A stretch of DNA of 12,808 nucleotides from JANNSW01 sp031431235 (GCA_031431235.1 JANPDA010000237.1:1-12808); one strand, 5' to 3'. Shown: positions 1-6,685, numbered from the stretch's first letter. Numbers and translations: made by a program. The notes: generated by a model not told the origin, from the letters alone.

Positions 1-75
1 TGGCATCTACCCGGCATCGCTCGAATCTGCTGCCAGGGCTCGTCGCGACCCGCCGGTCTGTGGTAGACTTGCGCC

Positions 76-669
76 ATGAGCAGCATCGACCGCACCATCG
101 AGCGCCCCGCCACGCCGCCCGCCAACCCGCGGACGCGCCGCTGGCGTGCCGACGAGATCGCGCGGATGGTGAGCGCTGGGATCCTGCGCGATGATGAGCC
201 GTTCGAGCTGATCGCAGGGGAGCTCGTTGCCAGGATGCAGAAGGGCGCGCGCCACGAATTGATCCGCAACGAGCTGGTGCTCAACTGGGCCGACCGGCGT
301 CCCCCACATATCAAGTTCGCCGAAGAGGCACCGTTGCGCCTCGGCCCCCATGACGAGCCCGAGCCGGACATCATCCTCTTTCCGTCCTCGCTGAAAGTCA
401 ACGAGGTCCGCGGCGACAGCGTGCTGCTCGTGGTCGAGATCGCCGATTCGAGCCTCAGCTACGACCTGAGGATCAAGGCCCCGCACTATGCCTCGTTCGG
501 TGTACGCGAGACCTGGGTGATCGATGCGAAAACGCTGCTGACGACTGTGCTTCTGAACCCCGGTCCCGAGGGCTACGCCGACAGCCGCGAGGTGCCCGCA
601 AGCGACCTCCTGACGCCGACCGCCTGCCCCGAGCTGGCGATCCGCCTCGCCGATCTCGATCTCGGCTGA
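76..669 (+). CDS. Uma2 family (DUF820) PD-(D/E)XK nuclease-like protein
   Basis: This 197-residue protein belongs to the Uma2/DUF820 family, whose members have a PD-(D/E)XK endonuclease fold; their biological role is mostly unknown and many are linked to mobile DNA. The visible core matches the fold: E49 in a GEL turn, D98 in an EPEPD segment, E121 in a VVEIA strand, and K134 in a DLRIK segment followed by the family's typical KxxxYxxxGVxExWxID pattern (residues 134-150). All predicted catalytic positions are therefore present. The ATG at 76 is the first in frame and lies just after a short AT-richer stretch (TAGACT at 65-70) that could be a -10 element, but no clear Shine-Dalgarno site is seen. 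The stop is 24 nt before the HlyU-like gene, so co-transcription is likely. The substrate cannot be inferred. Confidence 0.85.
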   Translation: MSSIDRTIERPATPPANPRTRRWRADEIARMVSAGILRDDEPFELIAGELVARMQKGARHELIRNELVLNWADRRPPHIKFAEEAPLRLGPHDEPEPDIILFPSSLKVNEVRGDSVLLVVEIADSSLSYDLRIKAPHYASFGVRETWVIDAKTLLTTVLLNPGPEGYADSREVPASDLLTPTACPELAIRLADLDLG

Positions 670-693
670 CGCAACGAACGAAGGAGCCCTCGA

Positions 694-984
694 ATGTCCT
701 TCCTCAAATCCCTGTTCGGTGGCGGCAGAGGCGACAAGCCGGCGGGCGAGGCCAAGGCCGTGAAATCGGTCGAGCACAACGGTTTCACCATCGAAGCGCG
801 GCCCTACGAGGAGGGCGGGCAGTGGCAGCTCGCCGGTATCATCGCCAAGGAGATCGGCGGCGTGCGCAAGCAGCACCGCTTCGTGCGCTCCGACCGCTTC
901 GCCTCGCTCGAGGATGCCGCCGACTTCGCGCTGGTGAAGGGACGCCAGATCATCGCCGAGCGCGGCGACAAGATATTCGATTAG
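694..984 (+). CDS. HlyU family protein
   Basis: This 96-residue protein matches the HlyU family (PF10115 by memory of its pattern): an N-terminal MSFLKSLFGG opening, then a single small domain with a GG-QW-AG-I-KE core (residues 36-53), an HRFVRSDRFAS segment and a C-terminal ALVKGRQIIAERGD helix. In Vibrio, HlyU regulates the haemolysin gene, but the short alphaproteobacterial proteins grouped under this name have no demonstrated regulatory function and lack a visible DNA-binding helix-turn-helix. The start is supported by a GGAG Shine-Dalgarno sequence about 8 nt upstream (in gaaggagccctcga). It follows the Uma2-like gene by 24 nt and precedes the next gene by 42 nt, suggesting one transcript. 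Confidence 0.85.
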   Translation: MSFLKSLFGGGRGDKPAGEAKAVKSVEHNGFTIEARPYEEGGQWQLAGIIAKEIGGVRKQHRFVRSDRFASLEDAADFALVKGRQIIAERGDKIFD

Positions 985-1026
985 CCAGCCGGTCTCGCGC
1001 CTGCCTCCCGAAAGGCCTGCTGCCTC

Positions 1027-1560
1027 ATGTTCCACACCGCACTCGTCTTCACCGGCATTGCCGTCGATCTGCCCGGCGCGACACCGGCCCGCTTTCCCCA
1101 GCGCATGGAGGAGATCGTGGAGGATGTGATCAAGCGCTGGGTCGGGGCGTTGAGCGCGGAGGTCGAGGGCGATCTCATCGGGCTCTCGCAAGGGTCGCGC
1201 GGCAGCGAGATCCTGTTCCTGGAGATCTGCCGCGACCTTGGCCTGGAGACCCGAATGGTGCTGCCTGCCGAGCCGCGGAGCTTCGTTGCCGCTTCGGTTG
1301 CAGGCACCACGGCCGGCGACTGGCCGGATCGCTTCGAGACCCTTTGGGATGCCCACGCGGCCACGGAGCGGGAAACGCGGGTCGAGGATCCCGCCCTCCG
1401 CCTGGTCGAGGCCGCACGCTCGCTCGCAACCAATCTGCGGCTGCTGACCTATGCGGACGCGCCACTCCCGGTCGAAGCGATGGTGACTGCAGCGGGGGGA
1501 GCGGCCGACCGGATCGATGCCGCATTGCTGCTCACCCGCTTCCGCGAGGCCGGCCTTTAG
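1027..1560 (+). CDS. Hypothetical protein, possibly a stand-alone SLOG-like Rossmannoid domain
   Basis: I do not recognise this 177-residue protein with certainty. Its order of motifs resembles the Rossmann-like domain often found at the C-terminus of bacterial TPR or cyclase-containing sensor proteins. An N-terminal strand ends in FTGIAVDLPG (residues 8-17) and is followed by ARFP and a helix. A second strand leads into a glycine turn, GLSQGSRGSEILFLE (52-66), where nucleotide-binding relatives usually carry GGxxGxD. Then come LGLETRMVLP (71-80) and a helix ending in WPDRFETLW (99-107). The remaining 65 residues look helical. The relationship to SLOG/LOG-type domains is inferred from pattern only. 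The gene lies 42 nt after the HlyU-like gene and 17 nt before the GFA gene. The ATG has a weak GAAAGG site about 12 nt upstream. Confidence 0.7.
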   Translation: MFHTALVFTGIAVDLPGATPARFPQRMEEIVEDVIKRWVGALSAEVEGDLIGLSQGSRGSEILFLEICRDLGLETRMVLPAEPRSFVAASVAGTTAGDWPDRFETLWDAHAATERETRVEDPALRLVEAARSLATNLRLLTYADAPLPVEAMVTAAGGAADRIDAALLLTRFREAGL

Positions 1561-1577
1561 ACCCTGGGGATCGCCAC

Positions 1578-2027
1578 ATGACCGACAGCAACCAACGAAC
1601 CGCCGCCTGCCATTGCGGGCAATTGCGGATCACGCTCGCCGGCGAGCCGGCGCTCGTCTCCATGTGCCATTGCCTCGCCTGCCAGCAGCGCACCGGCAGC
1701 CCGTTCGGCGTGACGGCGTTCTTTTCGCGCACGGCCATTGCCGAGCGGATCGGCGAGGACACCAGCTACCGCCGGGTCGCGGAGTCCGGCCGCGCCGTCG
1801 TCTCGCATTTCTGCCCGCGCTGCGGCAGCACACTCTTCTGGGAGCCCGAGATGTTCCCCGACCGGATCGGGGTCGCGGTGGGCGCTTTCGCCGATCCGTC
1901 CTTCCCCGCGCCGCATCGGGCGGTCTGGACCAGCACGAAGCACCATTGGGTCGAGCTTCCGGCAGAAATCCCCCAGTACGACGGTCCCGCCCAGCCCCCA
2001 AAGCCGCAAACCAGCGGCACGGGATAG
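1578..2027 (+). CDS. GFA family zinc-binding protein (CENP-V/GFA domain)
   Basis: This 149-residue protein has the cysteine pattern of the GFA family (glutathione-dependent formaldehyde-activating enzyme / CENP-V fold): CHCG at residues 11-14, CHCLAC at 30-35, and CPRC at 79-82, which in the family bind two zinc ions. Most bacterial members are small predicted lyases or carbon-sulfur enzymes of unknown substrate; the founding enzyme condenses formaldehyde with glutathione. The reading frame is open further upstream to 822, but that part is out-of-frame overlap with the HlyU-like and following genes. The ATG at 1578 gives the usual family start just before the first CxC and has a GGGGA Shine-Dalgarno site about 7 nt upstream. 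It sits 17 nt after the previous stop, consistent with an operon. Its substrate is unknown. Confidence 0.88.
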   Translation: MTDSNQRTAACHCGQLRITLAGEPALVSMCHCLACQQRTGSPFGVTAFFSRTAIAERIGEDTSYRRVAESGRAVVSHFCPRCGSTLFWEPEMFPDRIGVAVGAFADPSFPAPHRAVWTSTKHHWVELPAEIPQYDGPAQPPKPQTSGTG

Positions 2028-2108
2028 ATCGGATCAGGTCGGGCTTGCTGCGGCGTGCGGGGCCGCTATGATCGACACCTACGCAGGGATCACCCCAGGG
2101 GGAACATC

Positions 2109-2705
2109 ATGGGCAGGCTGGTGAAAGGCGCTTCCACAAAACGCGCGGCAGGAGGGGGGGGGCTCGAGGCGACCACTCGCACGGGCGGCGCCGAAATGGA
2201 GACGGTCGGCGGACCGGCTGACAATTATCTCGAGCGGGTGATCAAGTATATTCCCAGCGAGATCGTGGCGGCCTATGTGGCCCTCGACGGCATTTTCTTC
2301 AACACGAGCTCCTTGATTGGCGCGCCCTCTGGCATCGTCGACCCGGCGACGACGCAGCCGGTCTCCAGCTTCGGCCAGAGCATCATGGCGGGCGTTCCTG
2401 CGTCCACCATCGGGCTCGGCATCTTCCTCGTATGCCTTGCTTTCACACCGATCTACATCTGGAGCACCTCGCGACTGCCGGGCGAGGCAGGCCGCGGCGC
2501 GTGGCGCATGCAGGCGCTGGTCTCCACGCTCGCGTTCGTGGTCTGGGCCTACGCGACCAAGGGCATGGTGTTCCTGGCGCCCGGTCTCGTGGGTGACGCC
2601 CGCCTCTATGACGGGCAGCTGGCGGCCGCGGTGCTGATCCTGTTCACGCTCGTCAGCGGCCTGTTCATTCCAGGCCCTACCGACTACGGCAACGAGCGAG
2701 GCTGA
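2109..2705 (+). CDS. Hypothetical membrane protein with N-terminal low-complexity region
   Basis: I do not recognise the function of this 198-residue protein. The first 38 residues are polar, glycine- and threonine-rich and probably disordered. A conserved-looking block, YLERVIKYIPSEIVAAYVAL (residues 40-59), begins an amphipathic to hydrophobic helix. Three clearer membrane helices follow at about 98-119, 135-157 and 169-188, with a short polar tail. The ATG at 2109 is preferred over one at 2055 because a strong GGGGGAA ribosome-binding site ends 5 nt before it. The gene lies 81 nt after the GFA gene and may start its own transcript. It faces lpdA tail to tail. A small integral inner-membrane protein is all that can be said. 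Confidence 0.75.
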   Translation: MGRLVKGASTKRAAGGGGLEATTRTGGAEMETVGGPADNYLERVIKYIPSEIVAAYVALDGIFFNTSSLIGAPSGIVDPATTQPVSSFGQSIMAGVPASTIGLGIFLVCLAFTPIYIWSTSRLPGEAGRGAWRMQALVSTLAFVVWAYATKGMVFLAPGLVGDARLYDGQLAAAVLILFTLVSGLFIPGPTDYGNERG

Positions 2706-2718
2706 GCGCAAGTCGTGG

Positions 2719-2763
2719 CATCGGGCAACAGGCAGCGGCGATCACCCGAGCTGCTGCCCGATG
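2719..2763. terminator. Hairpin between convergent genes, likely bidirectional terminator
   Basis: CATCGGGCA (2719-2727) is an exact inverted repeat of TGCCCGATG (2755-2763), with a second internal pairing GCAGC/GCTGC separated from the outer stem by a small bulge. It lies in the 74-nt gap between two gene ends that face each other (stops at 2705 and 2780), the expected place for a shared terminator. There is no T-run on either side, so intrinsic termination would be weak or the hairpin may instead protect mRNA 3' ends. Confidence 0.55.
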
Positions 2764-2779
2764 GCATCTGCCAGCTGCC

Positions 2780-4186
2780 TCAAGAGTGCACGACCCGGCC
2801 GTAGGCGTCGAGCACCGCCTCGTGCATCATCTCCGACAATGTCGGATGGGGGAACACGGTCGCCATCAGCTCGCTCTCGGTGGTCTCGAGTGTGCGCGCG
2901 ATCGCGTAGCCCTGGATCAGCTCGGTCACCTCGGCGCCGATCATGTGGGCGCCCAGCAGCTCACCGGACTTGGCGTCGAACACCGTCTTGACGAGGCCAT
3001 CGGGCTCGCCGAGCGCGATCGCCTTGCCGTTGCCCTTGAAGGGGAAGCGGCCGATCTTGACCTCATGCCCCTTGGCCTTGGCGGCAGCTTCCGTCAAACC
3101 GATGGAGGCGACCTGCGGCATGCAATAGGTGCAGCCGGGAATGCTCGAGGCCTGCACCGGATGGGCGCCGGCAAAGCCCGCGATCCGCTCGACGCAGGCA
3201 ACGCCCTCGTGGCTGGCCTTGTGGGCGAGCCAGGGCGGCCCCGCGACGTCGCCGATGGCGTATATGCCCGGCGCAGCCGTCCGGCTCCACTCGTCGATGA
3301 CGATGTGGCCCTGCTCGACCTTCACGCCGAGCGCTTCCAGGCCCAGATTCTCCACGTTCCCGGTGATGCCGACGGCGAGGATCACGCGATCGGCCGTCAG
3401 CTCCTGGGTCTTGCCGTCCTTGCCCTTCAGGCTCGCGGTCACGCTGTCGGCACCCCGCTTCAAACCGGCAACCGTCGTGCCGGTCAGGATCCTCATGCCC
3501 TGCTTGACGAACGCCTTCTCGGCGAAACTCGAGATCTCCTCGTCCTCGACCGGCAGCACACGGTCCATGATCTCGACAACCGTCACCTCGGCGCCGAGCG
3601 TCCGATAGAAGCTCGCGAACTCGATGCCGATCGCGCCCGACCCGATCACCAAGAGCGAGCGCGGCATCGCCGGCGGTACCATCGCCTCCTTGTAGGACCA
3701 GACGAGCTTGCCGTCGGGCTCGAGGCCGGGCAGCGTGCGGGCCCGCGCGCCGGTTGCAACGATGATGTGCTTTGCGGTGATTTCGGGCGCCGGTTTGGCG
3801 TCCTTGCCGGTGACGCCGATGCGGCCGCCTCCGATGAGCTTGGCGGTGCCGTCGACGACCGTCACCTTGTTCTTCTTCAACAGATAGCCCACGCCTTGGG
3901 TGAGGCGGCCGGCGACCTTGCGCGAGCGCTCGACCACCTTCGCCAGATCGAAACTCACATTGTCGGCGCTGAGCCCGAAGTCGGCCGCGTGACGCATCAG
4001 ATGGAAAACCTCGGCGGTCCGGAGCAGCGCCTTGGTCGGGATGCAGCCCCAGTTGAGGCAGATGCCGCCCAGGTGCTCACGCTCGATCACGACGGTCCTG
4101 AGGCCGAGCTGGGCCGCCCGGATCGCGGCCACATACCCGCCCGGTCCCGCGCCGATCACCGCGATGTCGTAAGTTTCCGCCGCCAT
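2780..4186 (-). CDS. lpdA: Dihydrolipoyl dehydrogenase (E3)
   Basis: This 468-residue flavoprotein re-oxidises the dihydrolipoyl groups of 2-oxoacid dehydrogenase complexes, passing electrons through a disulfide and FAD to NAD+. The full family layout is visible: FAD-binding GAGPGGYVAA (residues 12-21), redox-active C43 and C48 in GICLNWGC, the NAD-binding glycine motif GSGAIG (182-187), the second FAD motif GIYAIGD, and the C-terminal H447-P-T-L-S-E452 dyad donated by the partner subunit. Length is normal. The form of the active site and its surroundings is that of the PDH-type E3 of alphaproteobacteria, which usually lies next to pdhA-B-C; here those genes are not in the window. The ATG at 4186 is supported by a GGAGG site about 9 nt upstream. 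It follows the DddQ-like gene on the same strand after 86 nt, so it may share that transcript or have its own promoter in the gap. Confidence 0.97.
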   Translation of the reverse strand: MAAETYDIAVIGAGPGGYVAAIRAAQLGLRTVVIEREHLGGICLNWGCIPTKALLRTAEVFHLMRHAADFGLSADNVSFDLAKVVERSRKVAGRLTQGVGYLLKKNKVTVVDGTAKLIGGGRIGVTGKDAKPAPEITAKHIIVATGARARTLPGLEPDGKLVWSYKEAMVPPAMPRSLLVIGSGAIGIEFASFYRTLGAEVTVVEIMDRVLPVEDEEISSFAEKAFVKQGMRILTGTTVAGLKRGADSVTASLKGKDGKTQELTADRVILAVGITGNVENLGLEALGVKVEQGHIVIDEWSRTAAPGIYAIGDVAGPPWLAHKASHEGVACVERIAGFAGAHPVQASSIPGCTYCMPQVASIGLTEAAAKAKGHEVKIGRFPFKGNGKAIALGEPDGLVKTVFDAKSGELLGAHMIGAEVTELIQGYAIARTLETTESELMATVFPHPTLSEMMHEAVLDAYGRVVHS

Positions 4187-4246
4187 GCTGCCCGCCTCCG
4201 CTCGATTTCCACCCGATCATAGCCGACGGCGCGGGCATCGGAAGTG

Positions 4247-4272
4247 GCTTCGATGCAGCAAAGCTGCGAGCC
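4247..4272 (-). terminator. Small hairpin after the DddQ-like gene
   Basis: GCAGC (4255-4259) and GCTGC (4263-4267) form a 5-bp stem with a three-base loop, flanked by a possible GGCT/AGCC outer pairing. It begins right after the stop codon of the cupin gene. No T-run follows on the minus strand, so it could be a weak terminator, an RNA-processing site, or chance. Confidence 0.3.
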
Positions 4273-4917
4273 TCAGCCCCGCCCGCACCAGAGGCACCAG
4301 ATCGCCAGCAGCGGCTGCTCGCCCGAGAGCATGGCGTGCACGACGTCGGGCGGGTTGTAGACGATGCCGCCCGGCCCCGGCTCGCTCCAGGCGCCCGCGC
4401 CTTGCCGCCACGAGCCGGCTGAGAGGGTGACGTAGACCTCCTCGGGCGGGTGGTTGTGGTCGGGATACTGCAGGCGGGGCGCCATCAGGCTGATGCCGAC
4501 GAGCACGTCGTCGCGCCGCTCGATGCCGTCGGGGCCGACCACATAGGCGTTGGCGTGGCCCTCGGCGAAGGCCGGACCAAGGGCTTCGGCTCCCGGCCGG
4601 CGGCGCCAGCCGAGTTTTGGCTCGATCGCCGCGAGCGCATCCCCGAGCTGCGCGAGCGAGGGCGTCTGACGGCGGGCGTTGGCGAGCGCCGGCTCGATGC
4701 TTTCGCACACCGGCAACCGCGCCACGCCGCCCGCGGGGTACGTCTGCGCAACCGGCTCGGCGAGAGCGTCGAAAATCCGCGCCGTTGCCCGCGCTGCCGG
4801 ACTGCCGGGAACAGCGCGCGCTTGGATCGCCTGCCGGGTCAGATCGAGGAAACTCTGCAACTCACGCGTTCTTGCGGTCATGTTTTCGCTCACTTGGCTC
4901 ATGGCCTCGGTCACCAT
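4273..4917 (-). CDS. DddQ/DddL-like cupin (DMSP lyase family)
   Basis: This 214-residue protein has an alpha-helical N-terminal half and a C-terminal cupin barrel. The candidate metal ligands are H156, E160 and Y162 in HPPEEVY, and H194 in PPDVVH. The spacing (His, +4 Glu, +6 Tyr, +38 His) equals, from memory, that of the zinc/iron ligands of the DMSP lyase DddQ (H125, E129, Y131, H163), and the length also fits DddQ. DddQ cleaves dimethylsulfoniopropionate to dimethyl sulfide and acrylate, with the tyrosine as base. Terrestrial homologues often have untested or different substrates, so DMSP lyase activity is an inference. The gene overlaps the end of the triple-Rid gene by 7 nt (ATGGTGA), has no clear Shine-Dalgarno site and is probably translationally coupled to it. 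ATG codons at 4902 and 4881 are alternative starts. Confidence 0.8.
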   Translation of the reverse strand: MVTEAMSQVSENMTARTRELQSFLDLTRQAIQARAVPGSPAARATARIFDALAEPVAQTYPAGGVARLPVCESIEPALANARRQTPSLAQLGDALAAIEPKLGWRRRPGAEALGPAFAEGHANAYVVGPDGIERRDDVLVGISLMAPRLQYPDHNHPPEEVYVTLSAGSWRQGAGAWSEPGPGGIVYNPPDVVHAMLSGEQPLLAIWCLWCGRG

Positions 4918-6026
4918 CGTGCGGCAGCCAGCAACTCGATCGTGATGTGGCTGCCGGGATCGGCAAAACCGTGCACGGAGAGCCCGGTCGAAGCCGGGCC
5001 CGGCTTTTGATAGTAGTCATTGCGCACGCGCATGTTGGCGTACAGATCCTCGGCGCTGGCGCCGCCCACATAGTGGGTCTGTTGCTTGACGACGTCGGCA
5101 AAGCCAAGGCCGTTCGCCTCCAAAGCGCGGGCGAGGGCTTCCATGATCCGCCGGGTCGCCTCGGGCAGCGCCGGCTCGTCGCGATCGCACCGGCCCGAGA
5201 GGGAAAGGAAGTCTCCCGCGCGCCGGGCCACGACCCGAATACCCTGGCCGGAGGTGCTCGCTGGCATCGCTCGAGGCGGCAGGGGTGCTCCGCATTCGAA
5301 GACGAGGTCGGCCAGCGCTGAAATCCCCGCGGGCAGATCGGCCAGGATGGTGGCTCCGGCGTCAGCGCCGAGCCAGCCCGCAATCGCCTCGCTCGCCCCG
5401 GCGCTGGCCCGCCGGCGATCGATCATGATCCGGGCCGTCAGGAGGCTCTCCCAGGCAAACCCTTGCGCCGCGAGCGAAGCGGTAAGGCCAGGCTCCCATC
5501 CCTTGGCGGCCGGTGTGGTTTCGAACTCCATGGCTGCCTGCAGCAAGTCATTGCTGCGCACGAAGCGGGCGCGCACTCCCTGTCCGACCGTGACCTCGGA
5601 GGCGACAGGCTGCGCGTCAGGCACCGCATAGACGTCGATCTCCACCATCATGCCGTCATAGTAGAAGTGCGGCACGCCGAGGGGAATAACGAGAGCGGAG
5701 CTTCCCAACTCCTCCGCCAGGATCGGCGCCACCCGATCAAGTCCGGTGCGCCCGTCCGGCACCACATAGGCGACGAGTTTGACAATCTGGCCCGCGGCGA
5801 CGCCGTAGGGCGTGAACTGATCGCGGATGAGGGCCGCGGTCAGACGGAGCTGGCGCTCGAGATTGCCCGGCTCGAGCACGGCTACGCTATGATCGAGGGG
5901 ACACTGTCCGCAGCTCCAGAACCGGCCGCGATCGATGACGCCCAGCGAGTAGGGGAGGTCGATCCCCATGCTCCAATGCGAGCCGAAGGGTACGAAGCGC
6001 CTGACGCGTGGAGTGTCGATACTCAT
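4911..6026 (-). CDS. Multi-domain Rid/YjgF-like protein with three apparent repeats
   Basis: This 371-residue protein contains Rid (YjgF/YER057c/UK114) sequence in at least its first and last thirds, and I read the middle third as a diverged third copy: about 25-137, 150-247 and 265-371. Each ends in the family's beta-strand pattern: MMVEIDVYA, LADLVFECGA and HITIELLAA. Rid proteins are normally about 130 residues and form homotrimers whose interfaces hold the active sites; RidA hydrolyses reactive enamines/imines. The catalytic arginine (R105 of E. coli RidA) appears absent from all three copies: the third has PASTG where PARST is expected. Deaminase activity is therefore doubtful. The ATG at 6026 is chosen over an upstream GTG at 6077; neither has a strong ribosome-binding site, but the ATG lies close before the conserved region and has GAGA upstream. 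It is the first gene of an operon with the DddQ-like cupin. Confidence 0.85.
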   Translation of the reverse strand: MSIDTPRVRRFVPFGSHWSMGIDLPYSLGVIDRGRFWSCGQCPLDHSVAVLEPGNLERQLRLTAALIRDQFTPYGVAAGQIVKLVAYVVPDGRTGLDRVAPILAEELGSSALVIPLGVPHFYYDGMMVEIDVYAVPDAQPVASEVTVGQGVRARFVRSNDLLQAAMEFETTPAAKGWEPGLTASLAAQGFAWESLLTARIMIDRRRASAGASEAIAGWLGADAGATILADLPAGISALADLVFECGAPLPPRAMPASTSGQGIRVVARRAGDFLSLSGRCDRDEPALPEATRRIMEALARALEANGLGFADVVKQQTHYVGGASAEDLYANMRVRNDYYQKPGPASTGLSVHGFADPGSHITIELLAAARW

Positions 6027-6097
6027 CGTCGTAGTCTCGCGCACCCAGCCCTGCGGCGCAATCCCCGTTCGGATCACGCCGGAGTGAGACGGGCAGT

Positions 6098-6152
6098 GCT
6101 AGTGGGCTGACACATTCATTCGGTAACCCAAAAGAATGGTGCGCCCACTAGC
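6098..6152. repeat. Strong inverted repeat upstream of the Rid-like gene
   Basis: GCTAGTGGGC (6098-6107) and GCCCACTAGC (6143-6152) are perfect 10-bp inverted repeats. Inside, CACATTC pairs with GAATGGTG with one bulged G, leaving a loop of about 16 nt. The element lies between two minus-strand genes: after the Arg-rich peptide gene and 72 nt before the Rid-like start. It could be a terminator of the former, a leader structure of the latter, or the remains of a small transposable element with palindromic ends. No T-run is seen. Confidence 0.6.
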
Positions 6153-6167
6153 CATCTCCTTGTTTGC

Positions 6168-6204
6168 GTTCCCTCTTTCCGGAATCGATTGAATGGGAGG
6201 GAAC
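6168..6204 (-). terminator. Hairpin directly after the Arg-rich peptide gene
   Basis: GTTCCCTC (6168-6175) is an exact 8-bp inverted repeat of GAGGGAAC (6197-6204), with a 21-nt loop. On the minus strand it starts 2 nt after the stop codon of the gene ending at 6206, a typical terminator position, but it is followed by GCAAACAAGG rather than a T-run. Confidence is therefore limited. Confidence 0.4.
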
Positions 6205-6205
6205 A

Positions 6206-6502
6206 CTAGAGGACGATGAAGATCCGTCGGCGGCGGAACCAATGCCGGCGACGGAAGTAAAACCGCCGCCGACGGCGCCGGAAGCGGAAGTACCTGCGAC
6301 GACGGCGCCAGCGCCAATGGTGGACCTGCTCCACCACTGCGCCGCCATCGCCATCGGGGCGCAGCAGTGCGTCCCCCGAAGTTGCGGTGGTCGGCGCGGC
6401 CGGCACTGGCACGGCGGCTTCAGCGCCCCCCGCCGCGAACCGGCCCGCAGCGGCCACACTGACAACGCCACCCAGCGCCAATAGGAAGCTGCGACGATCC
6501 AT
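6206..6502 (-). CDS. Small exported peptide with arginine/aromatic-rich tail
   Basis: This 98-residue protein begins MDRRSFLLALGG, a twin-arginine-like signal (RRSFL) followed by a hydrophobic segment and a likely signal peptidase site after AEA (residues 27-29). A short Pro/Ala/Thr linker follows. From residue 61 the chain is almost only arginine with tyrosine, phenylalanine, tryptophan and histidine: 20 of the last 38 residues are Arg, in runs of 3 to 6. Similar short Arg/Tyr-rich exported proteins occur in alphaproteobacteria, with unknown function; binding of polyanions such as extracellular DNA or lipopolysaccharide is conceivable but unproven. The start has a strong GGGAG ribosome-binding site 8 nt upstream. 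A 6-bp palindrome (ACTGCG/CGCAGT, 6591-6606) lies about 90 nt upstream and could be an operator. The tail is encoded by GC-rich CGC/CGG repeats, which also make the opposite strand look open. Confidence 0.75.
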   Translation of the reverse strand: MDRRSFLLALGGVVSVAAAGRFAAGGAEAAVPVPAAPTTATSGDALLRPDGDGGAVVEQVHHWRWRRRRRYFRFRRRRRRFYFRRRHWFRRRRIFIVL

Positions 6503-6590
6503 CTTTGAACTCCCGCAACAACAACCCGAGGAATGCCTTACACGTCCAGCATCCGCCATCGGGTGCCGGATTGGCAAGTCAACAATTCGA

Positions 6591-6606
6591 ACTGCGATAA
6601 CGCAGT
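6591..6606. promoter_or_regulatory. Short palindrome upstream of the Arg-rich peptide gene
   Basis: ACTGCG-ATAA-CGCAGT is a perfect 6-bp inverted repeat with a 4-nt centre. It sits in the 183-nt gap (6503-6685) between the Arg-rich peptide gene and the truncated DUF599 gene, about 90 nt upstream of the former. It may be a regulator binding site. I see no convincing -35/-10 pair next to it, and nothing else in this gap. Confidence 0.25.
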
Positions 6607-6685
6607 GGTCCAATACCACCGGCGGTTTGGTGCAGTAGCTGGGCCCCACCATCAGGCTGGAATTCAGACAAGCAGCTGATGTCGC

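Noticed and set aside
7..1356. 449-codon open frame on the minus strand across the first genes
   Set aside because: It is antisense to the Uma2, HlyU-like and following genes, has no family resemblance, and follows from high third-position GC.
2055..2705. Earlier start at 2055 for the membrane protein
   Set aside because: The ATG at 2109 has a strong GGGGGAA site directly upstream; the extra 18 residues look non-coding.
2786..4222. 478-codon plus-strand frame antisense to lpdA
   Set aside because: lpdA has all catalytic motifs on the minus strand; the plus frame shows His/Asp/Arg-rich shadow composition only.
4911..6026. Cyanuric acid hydrolase/barbiturase identity for the three-repeat protein
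   Set aside because: Length and three-fold build are similar, but the Ser-Gly-Gly and lysine motifs of that family are not seen, while Rid patterns are.
4911..6077. Upstream GTG start at 6077 for the Rid-like gene
   Set aside because: It has no ribosome-binding site and adds 17 residues ahead of the usual family region; the ATG at 6026 is preferred.
6220..6310. GC-rich CGGCGG-type stretch as a tandem DNA repeat or CRISPR-like array
   Set aside because: The units are irregular and are explained by arginine codons of the peptide gene on the minus strand.
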